From: Gemmatimonadota bacterium
GTDB taxonomy: Bacteria; Gemmatimonadota; Gemmatimonadetes; Gemmatimonadales; GWC2-71-9
Length of the DNA: 7,297 nucleotides
NCBI GenBank assembly: GCA_024640185.1
Contig: JAHEFN010000118.1
Coordinates: 1-7,297, forward strand
Direction: 5' to 3'
The notes beneath the pieces were generated by a model. It was not told the origin of the DNA. It saw only the letters and a program-made list of their open reading frames with translations, and made no database searches. Below, in pieces: positions 1 through 5,355 of this stretch. A program made the position numbers and the translations under genes. The number at the start of each line of letters is the position of its first letter. Position 1 is the stretch's first letter.

Positions 1-2
1 TC

Positions 3-647
3 ACGTTCGGCACCGAGCAGATCAACATCATCGCCCACAACACGCTGCGCATTCCGGGCCACTTCCACGCGACCGTGGTGAGCGGCACGGCGCTCGCCTT
101 CATGGGCGCGACCTATTACCTGCTGCCCCTGATCTTCAGGCGGAAGGTCGCCTTCTGGAAGCTGGCGAAGATCCAGCCGTACCTGTTCGCGGGCGGCCTG
201 CTGTTGCTGGTCATGGGCATGACCTTCGCCGGCAGCTTCGGGGTACCGCGCCGGCATTGGGATATCTCGTTCTCGCAGGCGCCGTTCGGTGTCCCGTTCA
301 ATCCGGCGGTTGACCTGTTCCTCGCCGTGATGGGCATCGGTGGCATCATCGCGGTGACCGGCGCGCTCGCCTTCATCCTGATCGCGGTGAAGTCGGTGTT
401 CTTCGGCGAGGTGGTGACGGAGTTCCCCCGTGGCCCCGAGATTCGCGGCCTGCCGCAGGGACTGACCAATCCGCCGGTGCAGCCGGAAAACGTCGATGAG
501 CTCAACGAAGCGCTGCACGCCCCCGGTCGGGGTATCGCCGGAGCGACGCCAGGCACCCTGGTCCTCGTGGGGATCTTCCTGCTGGCCTTCATGCTCTACT
601 ACTTCACCAACTGGAAGCTGTTGAGCTTCCTCTGGAAGATTGGATGA
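3..647 (+). CDS. ba3-like (B-family) cytochrome c oxidase subunit I, C-terminal part
   Basis: Catalytic subunit of a terminal haem-copper oxidase, a membrane complex that reduces O2 to water and conserves energy as a proton gradient. The gene is cut by the left window edge; 214 residues are visible in the frame starting at base 3. The visible segment IPGHFHATV (residues 17-25) contains the HxH pair (H20, H22) that in this superfamily ligates the high-spin and low-spin haems. The preceding PG, instead of the VAHFH form of A-type enzymes, is typical of the ba3/B-family, as in Thermus ba3. Hydrophobic segments at about 26-45, 60-79, 103-134 and 184-203 fit the last helices; a polar Pro-rich loop (about 136-180) precedes the final helix. 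The Cu-B histidines and cross-linked Tyr would lie upstream. An in-frame GTG at base 75 is internal, because the conserved HFH lies before it. Family assignment is firm; the exact subtype is less so. Confidence 0.93.
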   Translation, partial: TFGTEQINIIAHNTLRIPGHFHATVVSGTALAFMGATYYLLPLIFRRKVAFWKLAKIQPYLFAGGLLLLVMGMTFAGSFGVPRRHWDISFSQAPFGVPFNPAVDLFLAVMGIGGIIAVTGALAFILIAVKSVFFGEVVTEFPRGPEIRGLPQGLTNPPVQPENVDELNEALHAPGRGIAGATPGTLVLVGIFLLAFMLYYFTNWKLLSFLWKIG

Positions 648-1573
648 ACCACCTGCGGGCCGGGCGAAGGAGCCCGGCCTCACTGGCCCTGCTGTTGATC
701 GTGTTGATCACGGCAGCCTGGTGGGCGCTGGCACTCTGGCCTGCCGGCGCCGTGGAGCCGGAATGGTTGATCCGGACCCGGGCGGCGTGCTTCGGCTCGT
801 CGCCCGGTGGGTTGCCCGACTTGGGGGGGTGGATCCTCCTGATCGGGCAGCCGATCGGGATGGGCGCGATTCTCCTCCTGGTGTGGGGTCGGGAACTCCA
901 GGCCGAATTCCGCCTGATGCGGCAAGACCGGCGCTGGCGGGTCGTCTTGGTCGCGATCCCGCTCCTCTCGGCGCTGGGACTGCTCGCCGTCGGGCGCCGG
1001 GTGGCCTACGCCACCGGTGTTGGGGCTCCCGAGGCTGTCATCCCGGCAGGGATCGTGCGGGGGGTCGATATCGACCTCTCAACGATTCGGCTGACCGATC
1101 AACATGGCCGCCGGGTCGGATTTGCCGGTCTCGGGCCCGGTCCGACCATGCTCACCTTCGCCTTTGGGCACTGCGGGACGATCTGCCCGACGGTGGTCCA
1201 CGACGTCCTGCGAGCCCGTTCCAGCATGGGTCGGCCCGGGATTCCCCTGGTGGTGGTCACCCTCGATCCGTGGCGGGATACCCCTGAGCGACTGGCACCG
1301 CTGGCGCGGCAGTGGCAGATTGGGGGCAACGATCTGGTTCTCTCCGGGAGCATCGCCGAGGTGGAGCAGCTGCTCGACCACGTCAAGGTGGGACGGCGAC
1401 GGGATCCCACTACCGGCGACATAGATCACATTGCCACGGTGATGCTCCTGGACGGTCGGGGCCACATCGTGTCCAGGCTCGAAGGCGGCTGGGGGCAAGT
1501 GGACCTCCTGCTCGACACCTTTCCTGTTCCCGAAGTCGACGGACGGACTGTTCCGATAGATGACTCAGGTTGA
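644..1573 (+). CDS. SCO1/SenC-family copper chaperone with extended N-terminal membrane region
   Basis: Predicted assembly factor delivering copper to, or reducing, the CuA site of the adjacent cytochrome oxidase. The 309-residue product has a thioredoxin-like Sco domain at about 140-295. It carries the copper-binding CxxxC (C177-GTI-C181, then P), the TLDPxxDTP signature (206-214) and the distal ligand histidine H262 in a DIDHI context. The first motif is CGTIC rather than the usual CPxxC. Typical Sco proteins have one N-terminal anchor. Here three hydrophobic segments are seen, at about 13-32, 61-82 and 99-117, with a conserved-looking stretch including C49 (ACFGSSPGGLPDLGGW) between the first two. 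The ATG overlaps the oxidase stop as ATGA, and GGAAG five bases upstream is a plausible ribosome binding site, so the genes are probably translationally coupled. Family is certain; the role for this oxidase is inferred from position. Confidence 0.92.
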   Translation: MNHLRAGRRSPASLALLLIVLITAAWWALALWPAGAVEPEWLIRTRAACFGSSPGGLPDLGGWILLIGQPIGMGAILLLVWGRELQAEFRLMRQDRRWRVVLVAIPLLSALGLLAVGRRVAYATGVGAPEAVIPAGIVRGVDIDLSTIRLTDQHGRRVGFAGLGPGPTMLTFAFGHCGTICPTVVHDVLRARSSMGRPGIPLVVVTLDPWRDTPERLAPLARQWQIGGNDLVLSGSIAEVEQLLDHVKVGRRRDPTTGDIDHIATVMLLDGRGHIVSRLEGGWGQVDLLLDTFPVPEVDGRTVPIDDSG

Positions 1574-2996
1574 GGCACTTCCCCAGATAATTCAGGGCGG
1601 GATGGGGATCGCGGTTTCCAATTGGCGACTCGCCCGGTCGGTGTCCCTCGAGGGACAGTTGGGCGTGGTTTCCGGTACCGCGATCGACACGGTGCTGGTC
1701 CGTCGACTCCAGGACGGTGACGAGGGTGGTCACGTCCGGCGTGCGATGGCGGCGTTCCCCATTCCCGGCGTTGCCGAGAGCATCCTGAAGAAGTTCTACC
1801 TCCCTTCGGGACGGGCTCCCGGCCAACTCTACGCCCTCCTGGCGATGCCCCGACAGGTGATGCGCCCGGAGCGGGTGCTGGTCAACATCATGGCGGCGTT
1901 CGTCGAGGTGTTCCTCGCCAAGGAGGGGCATGACGGCGTGGTCGGCATCAACCTGCTGACCAAGGTCCAGATCCCCAATCTTCCCGCGCTCTATGGCGCG
2001 ATGCTCGCCGACGTCGACGCGGTGCTGATGGGCGCGGGCATCCCGAAGGAGATTCCGGGGTCGCTCGATCACCTCGCCAAGCACGAGACGGCCTCCCTCC
2101 GCCTCGACGTGGAGGACATGCCGGCGGGTCGCGAGGAACGTCTCACCTTCGACCCGATGGTCTTCTGGGGCGAGCACACGCCACCACCGCTCCGGCGGCC
2201 GTTCTTCCTCGCCATCATCGCGAGCACCTCGCTGGCGACGATGCTGACGCGGAAGGCGAACGGTCACGTCGATGGGTTCATCATCGAGGGACCGACCGCC
2301 GGTGGACACAACGCACCGCCGCGCGGCAAGCCGACGTTCACCGCGAGCGGTGAGCCGGTATACGGCGAACGTGACGAAGTCGATCTCGACCAGGTCGGGG
2401 CGCTTGGTCGACCGTTCTGGCTCGCTGGCGGATCTGGACGGAAGGGGGGCCTCGCCGATGCATTGGCTGCTGGCGCCCACGGCATCCAGGTCGGGACGCT
2501 CTTCGCCTACTGTGAGGAGTCGGGGCTCTCCCCGGAGCTCAAGCGGTCAGTGGTGGCCAGCAGCGTCAGCGGCGAACTCAAGGTGCGGACCGATCCCCGG
2601 GCGTCGCCGACGGGATATCCGTTCAAGATCGTCAGTTGGCCCGGGGGACCGGGGTCAGAGAAGCCCCGCGAGCGGAAGTGCGATCTGGGCTATCTCCGGG
2701 TGCCCTACGCCCGACCCGATGGGCGAATCGATTACCGCTGCTCGAGCGAACCGATCAAGGACTACGTTCGCAAGGGCGGGACGGTCGAGGAGACCGAAGG
2801 CCGGAAGTGCCTCTGCAACGCGCTGGCCTCGGACATCGACATGGCCCAGATCCGCGACAACGGCGAGCTCGAACCGGCGATCGTCACCAGCGGCGATGAC
2901 CTGCAGGCGATCCAGACCTTCCTCGCCGGCCGGACGGCATACTCCGCCGCCGATGTGCTCGAGTACCTGCTCGCCGCGGTGCCGGCCGCCGGCTAG
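1560..2996 (+). CDS. NAD(P)H-dependent flavin oxidoreductase, nitronate monooxygenase (2-nitropropane dioxygenase) superfamily
   Basis: FMN-dependent TIM-barrel oxidoreductase of the 2-nitropropane dioxygenase-like superfamily, 478 residues, longer than classical nitronate monooxygenases (about 320-380). Visible motifs: IIQGGMGIAVSNWRLA near the N-terminus (10-25), the phosphate/flavin-type GGH motif (248-250, with H250 at the family's conserved histidine), LAGGSG (288-293) and GIQVGTLFA (308-316). After the barrel comes an extension with four cysteines, C374, C394, C417 and C419 (KCDLGY, YRCSSEP, KCLCN), that could hold a metal or Fe-S cluster; this is inference. I recall similar cysteine-tailed homologues in other high-GC bacteria, so it is a subfamily rather than a fusion unique to this genome. 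The start overlaps the Sco gene by 14 bp, implying co-transcription. The substrate is not predictable: nitronates are one option, but many relatives do other chemistry. Confidence 0.88.
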   Translation: MTQVEALPQIIQGGMGIAVSNWRLARSVSLEGQLGVVSGTAIDTVLVRRLQDGDEGGHVRRAMAAFPIPGVAESILKKFYLPSGRAPGQLYALLAMPRQVMRPERVLVNIMAAFVEVFLAKEGHDGVVGINLLTKVQIPNLPALYGAMLADVDAVLMGAGIPKEIPGSLDHLAKHETASLRLDVEDMPAGREERLTFDPMVFWGEHTPPPLRRPFFLAIIASTSLATMLTRKANGHVDGFIIEGPTAGGHNAPPRGKPTFTASGEPVYGERDEVDLDQVGALGRPFWLAGGSGRKGGLADALAAGAHGIQVGTLFAYCEESGLSPELKRSVVASSVSGELKVRTDPRASPTGYPFKIVSWPGGPGSEKPRERKCDLGYLRVPYARPDGRIDYRCSSEPIKDYVRKGGTVEETEGRKCLCNALASDIDMAQIRDNGELEPAIVTSGDDLQAIQTFLAGRTAYSAADVLEYLLAAVPAAG

Positions 2997-3889
2997 GGGA
3001 GTCGGGTTCCAGTCAACCAGAGCTCGTCGTCTGGGGTACCCCTGATCTCGAAGGTCGCCACCCTGCCATCCTGCCGGGTCATCTCCCAGATCATCCCGCT
3101 CATGATCTGGACCAGCTCCCCCTCGTAGCTCTCGCCCCAGGTGTAGAGGTCCTCCCCCAAGGGGACCAGGATCATGACGTTCTCCTCGGTCCACTCCTCC
3201 GCGTCCCGTCCGGCGAAGCGCAGGCGAAGCACCCCATCCTCGTGGGTGATCGCGATCCGGTCCATCCATGCCCCGGAGGTGTCCGGGAAGCTCGCTGCGT
3301 ACTCGCCGAGCAGCGGTGCGGCGTCGGCATCGGACACCGCCAGTTCGTACTCGGAGGTGAGGCGGAGCCCGAACTCCACCCGCCGGTCGCCCCACGTCAT
3401 GCTGGCCGTGCTGCCGTAGCCGCGGATGTCCCCGATCGACCAGGTCAGCGTCTCGACTCGGTCGACCGGCGTGACCGTGAGGTGGGTGAAGTACTGGCCG
3501 TCGGTGGAGTCGGGGTCGGACCAGTGGTTGAGGTCGGTCCGCGGGTCGAGAATCAAGAGCCACGGTGATTCCTGCCGTGGCATCACCCACATCGTGTACT
3601 TCCCGGCGGGAACCTTGGTGTCGTTGATGCTGAACTCGCGCCCGACTTCGATGGTGGTCGGTTCGCGCGCCCCCGCGACCCACGACGCCTCCCACGGGAC
3701 CACGCCGCCGTAGATGGTCCTGCCACGGGCGCTCGGGCGATACCCCTCGATCGTGATGGTGACGCTGTCCATCACCTGGGTGAGGGTGAACTTCTCGCTC
3801 ACCTGGATCTGCGCGCTGGCCGTCGGCGCGGTGGCCGCCGCAAACGCGATGGCCAGTGTCCATGGCAGGGCTCGTCTAGTAGCGGACAT
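2993..3889 (-). CDS. Secreted DUF2911-domain protein
   Basis: Exported protein of unknown function, 298 residues from the chosen start. The N-terminus (ATRRALPWTL..., residues 1-26) is a Sec signal peptide with probable cleavage at TASA|Q. Residues about 49-177 match DUF2911: YRPSARGRTIYGGVVPW (50-66), a W..GA.EPTTI segment (70-80) and VPAGKYTMWVMP (93-104) followed by SPWLLILD. A further domain at about 190-298 (LLGEYAASF..., EDGVLRLRF) looks like a small beta-rich module resembling DUF3471-type C-terminal domains; that part is tentative. An in-frame ATG seven codons upstream (3910) exists, but the ATG at 3889 has AAAGG six bases before it and gives a clean signal peptide, so I prefer it. 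It overlaps the end of the PCYCGC gene by 14 bp (likely one operon). Its stop shares CTAG with the convergent flavin oxidoreductase gene. Confidence 0.85.
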   Translation of the reverse strand: MSATRRALPWTLAIAFAAATAPTASAQIQVSEKFTLTQVMDSVTITIEGYRPSARGRTIYGGVVPWEASWVAGAREPTTIEVGREFSINDTKVPAGKYTMWVMPRQESPWLLILDPRTDLNHWSDPDSTDGQYFTHLTVTPVDRVETLTWSIGDIRGYGSTASMTWGDRRVEFGLRLTSEYELAVSDADAAPLLGEYAASFPDTSGAWMDRIAITHEDGVLRLRFAGRDAEEWTEENVMILVPLGEDLYTWGESYEGELVQIMSGMIWEMTRQDGRVATFEIRGTPDDELWLTGTRLP

Positions 3890-4349
3890 CGATCGCCTTT
3901 CGGATCTCATCGAGGGACTTTCCCTGCTTGGTGAGCCGAACGGTGAGCCGCCCCTGTCCCTGACAGATCGGGCACCACTTCGACATCGCCTTCATCGGGT
4001 TGTTGCCCTCATAGCATGAGAGCAGCGAGTAGATCCCCTCCGAGTCGGCACAGCCGCAATGACACCGGATGCCATCGACAATCGTTGAATGCTCCCGAAC
4101 GCTGTCGAAGAGCGCGATCAGGTCCTCGTCACCGTCGAGGTCATCGGCGGTGAGGACATGCTCGGGCTTGTAGTCCTTGCGGGGTTCGGGATGGGGGCCC
4201 GGATGACCGTGCCCCGGGCAGTGGCCGTCGGTGTGGTGAAGATGGCTCGCGCCACTCGCACCGAGCCATCGGGGGGCGATGATGGCCACCGCCGCGCCAC
4301 CGAGGGCGGCGAGGAAGTGGCGGCGATGGAGGAAATCGAATCTGGGCAC
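3876..4349 (-). CDS. Tat-exported PCYCGC-motif protein, Cys/His-rich
   Basis: Small exported protein of the PCYCGC family, whose function is unsettled. From the chosen GTG it has 157 residues. A twin-arginine signal (HRRHFLAALGG, R9-R10) is followed by a hydrophobic stretch to about residue 25. A His-rich linker (H36, H38, H39, H43, C44, H47, H49, H53) comes next. The C-terminal domain holds the family core RCHCGC (95-100; C96, C98, C100), then C112 and CPIC (C126, C129), ending in the typical GKSLDEIRKAIDVRY. The family's usual P-C-Y is replaced by R-C-H, adding one more possible metal ligand. An open frame extends to a TTG at 4373, but the GTG at 4349 has AAGGA seven bases upstream and puts the RR motif close to the N-terminus, so it is preferred. 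Lead gene of a pair with the DUF2911 gene. The cysteine pattern and Tat export suggest metal binding; this is inference. Confidence 0.85.
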   Translation of the reverse strand: MPRFDFLHRRHFLAALGGAAVAIIAPRWLGASGASHLHHTDGHCPGHGHPGPHPEPRKDYKPEHVLTADDLDGDEDLIALFDSVREHSTIVDGIRCHCGCADSEGIYSLLSCYEGNNPMKAMSKWCPICQGQGRLTVRLTKQGKSLDEIRKAIDVRY

Positions 4350-4395
4350 TGGGGCTTCCTTGCAGGCGACCAATCAGGATCTCGGGCGGCAACGT

Positions 4396-4426
4396 CAAGG
4401 GTACTGGAGTCGGCACTCCCGAACAA
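4396..4426 (-). promoter_or_regulatory. Possible promoter of the PCYCGC-DUF2911 pair
   Basis: On the minus strand TACCCTTG (4403 to 4396) differs by one base from TAnnTTTG, the -7 element known from Bacteroidota, and a TTG lies 20 bases upstream of it, within the 17-23 spacing described for that promoter class. It sits about 46 bases before the GTG start at 4349. A GGAGT/ACTCC inverted repeat falls between the two elements and could be an operator. Short motifs like this arise by chance, so confidence is low. Confidence 0.25.
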
Positions 4427-4479
4427 CGCGCCGGGGAGGCCTACCACCATGGGAAACGATACGGAGTCCGGCCTCAACA

Positions 4480-4496
4480 CCTCGGCCCCGCCGAGG
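4480..4496 (-). terminator. Weak terminator-like hairpin after the outer membrane protein gene
   Basis: CCTCGGC-CCC-GCCGAGG forms a perfect 7-bp stem with a 3-base loop, lying 71 bases past the stop codon of the outer membrane protein gene on the minus strand. No T-run follows (TGTTGAGG), so classic intrinsic termination is doubtful. It may act with Rho or as a 3'-end stabiliser, or be a chance product of GC-rich DNA. Confidence 0.25.
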
Positions 4497-4567
4497 CAGC
4501 CTCCCCGGCTGGCCCTGAGGTTCGTCCAACGGATGCGAGGGCCGGTCGTTTCGTTGCCGTTCCAGCC

Positions 4568-5242
4568 TCAGAACCGGTAGACGAGTCCCAGCGACATGAC
4601 CGGGTAGACCTTGAAGTACTGGTCGATCTCGTCCTGCAGGTCGACCTGCTCCGCGGCCAGGTCATTGGCGAGGTTCGAGCCGGGGATCGCCGAACTGCCA
4701 TTGAGCGTCACCGTCGGCTTGCCGATCGCCACCCCGAGGTCGACCACCAGCGAGATCCCTCCGCCTCGGTTGGCGGCGGTGCCCCAGCCGAGTCCGGCGT
4801 ACGGCATGGTCGATGGCCAGCTTGCCGCCGCGGTGACCGTGCCGACTTCGGCGGCGGTGTAGGTCGTTCCGTTGATGTCATAGCTGTCGCCGCTCGGCTG
4901 GCCGATACCCGACACCTCGGCCGGCTCGGTGACGAGCCCGCCGGTGAAGTGGAACGCGCCACGACGGGACGGAAAGAAGTCCACCAGCGCCGTCCACGAC
5001 TTCAGCTTGAGTTCGGCGTCGTACGTCACGTCGGACTCCGTGCGTGTCGTGGCGTACGAGAAGGTATGGCCTCCGACACGCACCCCGAGGTTGTCGGTGA
5101 TCAGCTTGTTGATCTCGCCACCGATGCCAAGTGTGCCAACCCGAACCCCAATGGACAGGTCATGGGACTGGGCGCCTGCCGGCGCCGTGGCCGTGAATGC
5201 CAGGAGGAGGAGGGAGGCAAGGGGTCGGGGCCTGGTGCACAT
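4568..5242 (-). CDS. Predicted outer membrane beta-barrel protein
   Basis: Unrecognised 224-residue exported protein that looks like a small outer membrane beta-barrel. A Sec signal peptide covers residues 1-24 (basic CTRPRP, then LASLLLLAFTATAPAGA) with probable cleavage before QSHD. The mature part shows alternating strands ending in aromatics (SIGVRVGTLG, LGVRVGGHTFSYA, SWTALVDFFP, FHFTGGLV, MPYAGLGWG, ISLVVDLGVAIG). It ends VMSLGLVYRF, whose terminal phenylalanine and alternating hydrophobics match the signal read by the BAM outer membrane assembly machinery. A Ser/Gly/Thr-rich loop and an acidic segment (DLAAEQVDLQDEIDQYF) precede the last strand. The ATG has CGGAG seven to eight bases upstream. 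It is transcribed alone, divergently from gcvT. Function is unknown; an OmpW/OprF-like or porin-family name would be a guess. It does imply a diderm host. Confidence 0.75.
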   Translation of the reverse strand: MCTRPRPLASLLLLAFTATAPAGAQSHDLSIGVRVGTLGIGGEINKLITDNLGVRVGGHTFSYATTRTESDVTYDAELKLKSWTALVDFFPSRRGAFHFTGGLVTEPAEVSGIGQPSGDSYDINGTTYTAAEVGTVTAAASWPSTMPYAGLGWGTAANRGGGISLVVDLGVAIGKPTVTLNGSSAIPGSNLANDLAAEQVDLQDEIDQYFKVYPVMSLGLVYRF

Positions 5243-5355
5243 GGTGGGTCTCCGGAGTTGTTGCGGTGGTGCAGGCCTGCCATAGTATCGGTCGCGGCAT
5301 GGTCAGATCGCTGTATCTTTGCGCGACCTCAACCACCGACACCGGACCGTCTCAG
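5243..5355. promoter_or_regulatory. Divergent regulatory region between the outer membrane protein gene and gcvT
   Basis: These 113 bp must carry both divergent promoters. They include a perfect 10-bp palindrome GCAGGCCTGC (5271-5280), 28 bases upstream of the outer membrane protein start, which is a possible operator or 5'-UTR hairpin. On the minus strand TACTAT (5287 to 5282) is a weak -10-like sequence for that gene. No tandem glycine-riboswitch-like architecture fits in this short space. Confidence 0.45.
5314..5321 (+). promoter_or_regulatory. Promoter -7/-10 element (TATCTTTG) for the gcv operon
   Basis: TATCTTTG matches TAnnTTTG, the -7 consensus established for Bacteroidota housekeeping promoters, exactly. 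It lies 34 bases before the gcvT ATG, so transcription would begin near 5328 with a leader of about 28 bases. No matching TTG -33 element is seen at 17-23 bases upstream, so the promoter is supported by one box only. Position and fit make it the best candidate in the divergent gap. Confidence 0.45.

Larger units (their letters stand above)
4350..4567. other. Intergenic region between the outer membrane protein gene and the PCYCGC gene
   Basis: This 218-bp stretch holds no convincing gene; small open frames on both strands lack ribosome binding sites and family resemblance. It must contain the 3' end of the outer membrane protein transcript and probably the promoter of the PCYCGC/DUF2911 pair. 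Two structures are visible: a 7-bp GC hairpin (4480-4496) and a small inverted repeat GGAGT-CGGC-ACTCC (4406-4419) next to a promoter-like sequence. Confidence 0.6.

Noticed and set aside
640..1287. 215-residue plus-strand frame overlapping the Sco gene
   Set aside because: Shadow frame; the Sco reading frame has the CxxxC and the distal His and is correctly coupled to the oxidase stop.
1410..2480. 356-residue antisense open frame across the Sco end and flavin oxidoreductase gene
   Set aside because: Charged, repetitive composition with no recognisable domain; the plus strand here has strong family motifs.
2981..2993. GCCGG-CCG-CCGGC hairpin at the end of the flavin oxidoreductase gene as a terminator
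   Set aside because: Only 5 bp, within the last codons, with no T-run on either strand; expected by chance in GC-rich DNA.
2655..3863. 402-residue open frame on the minus strand overlapping the flavin oxidoreductase and DUF2911 genes
   Set aside because: Arg/Gly/His-rich low-complexity translation typical of a high-GC shadow frame; it covers two genes with clear family motifs and shows no domain of its own.
4350..4373. TTG start giving an eight-residue longer PCYCGC protein
   Set aside because: The GTG at 4349 has a well-placed AAGGA and gives a standard Tat signal; the longer form would include that ribosome binding site as coding sequence.
5243..5355. Glycine riboswitch upstream of gcvT
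   Set aside because: Only 113 bp separates the divergent genes and the likely leader is about 28 bases, too short for even a single aptamer; no aptamer-like core is seen.
5197..5355. N-terminal extension of GcvT by 53 residues
   Set aside because: The added residues are not GcvT-like, would overlap the divergent outer membrane protein gene, and start upstream of the best promoter candidate.
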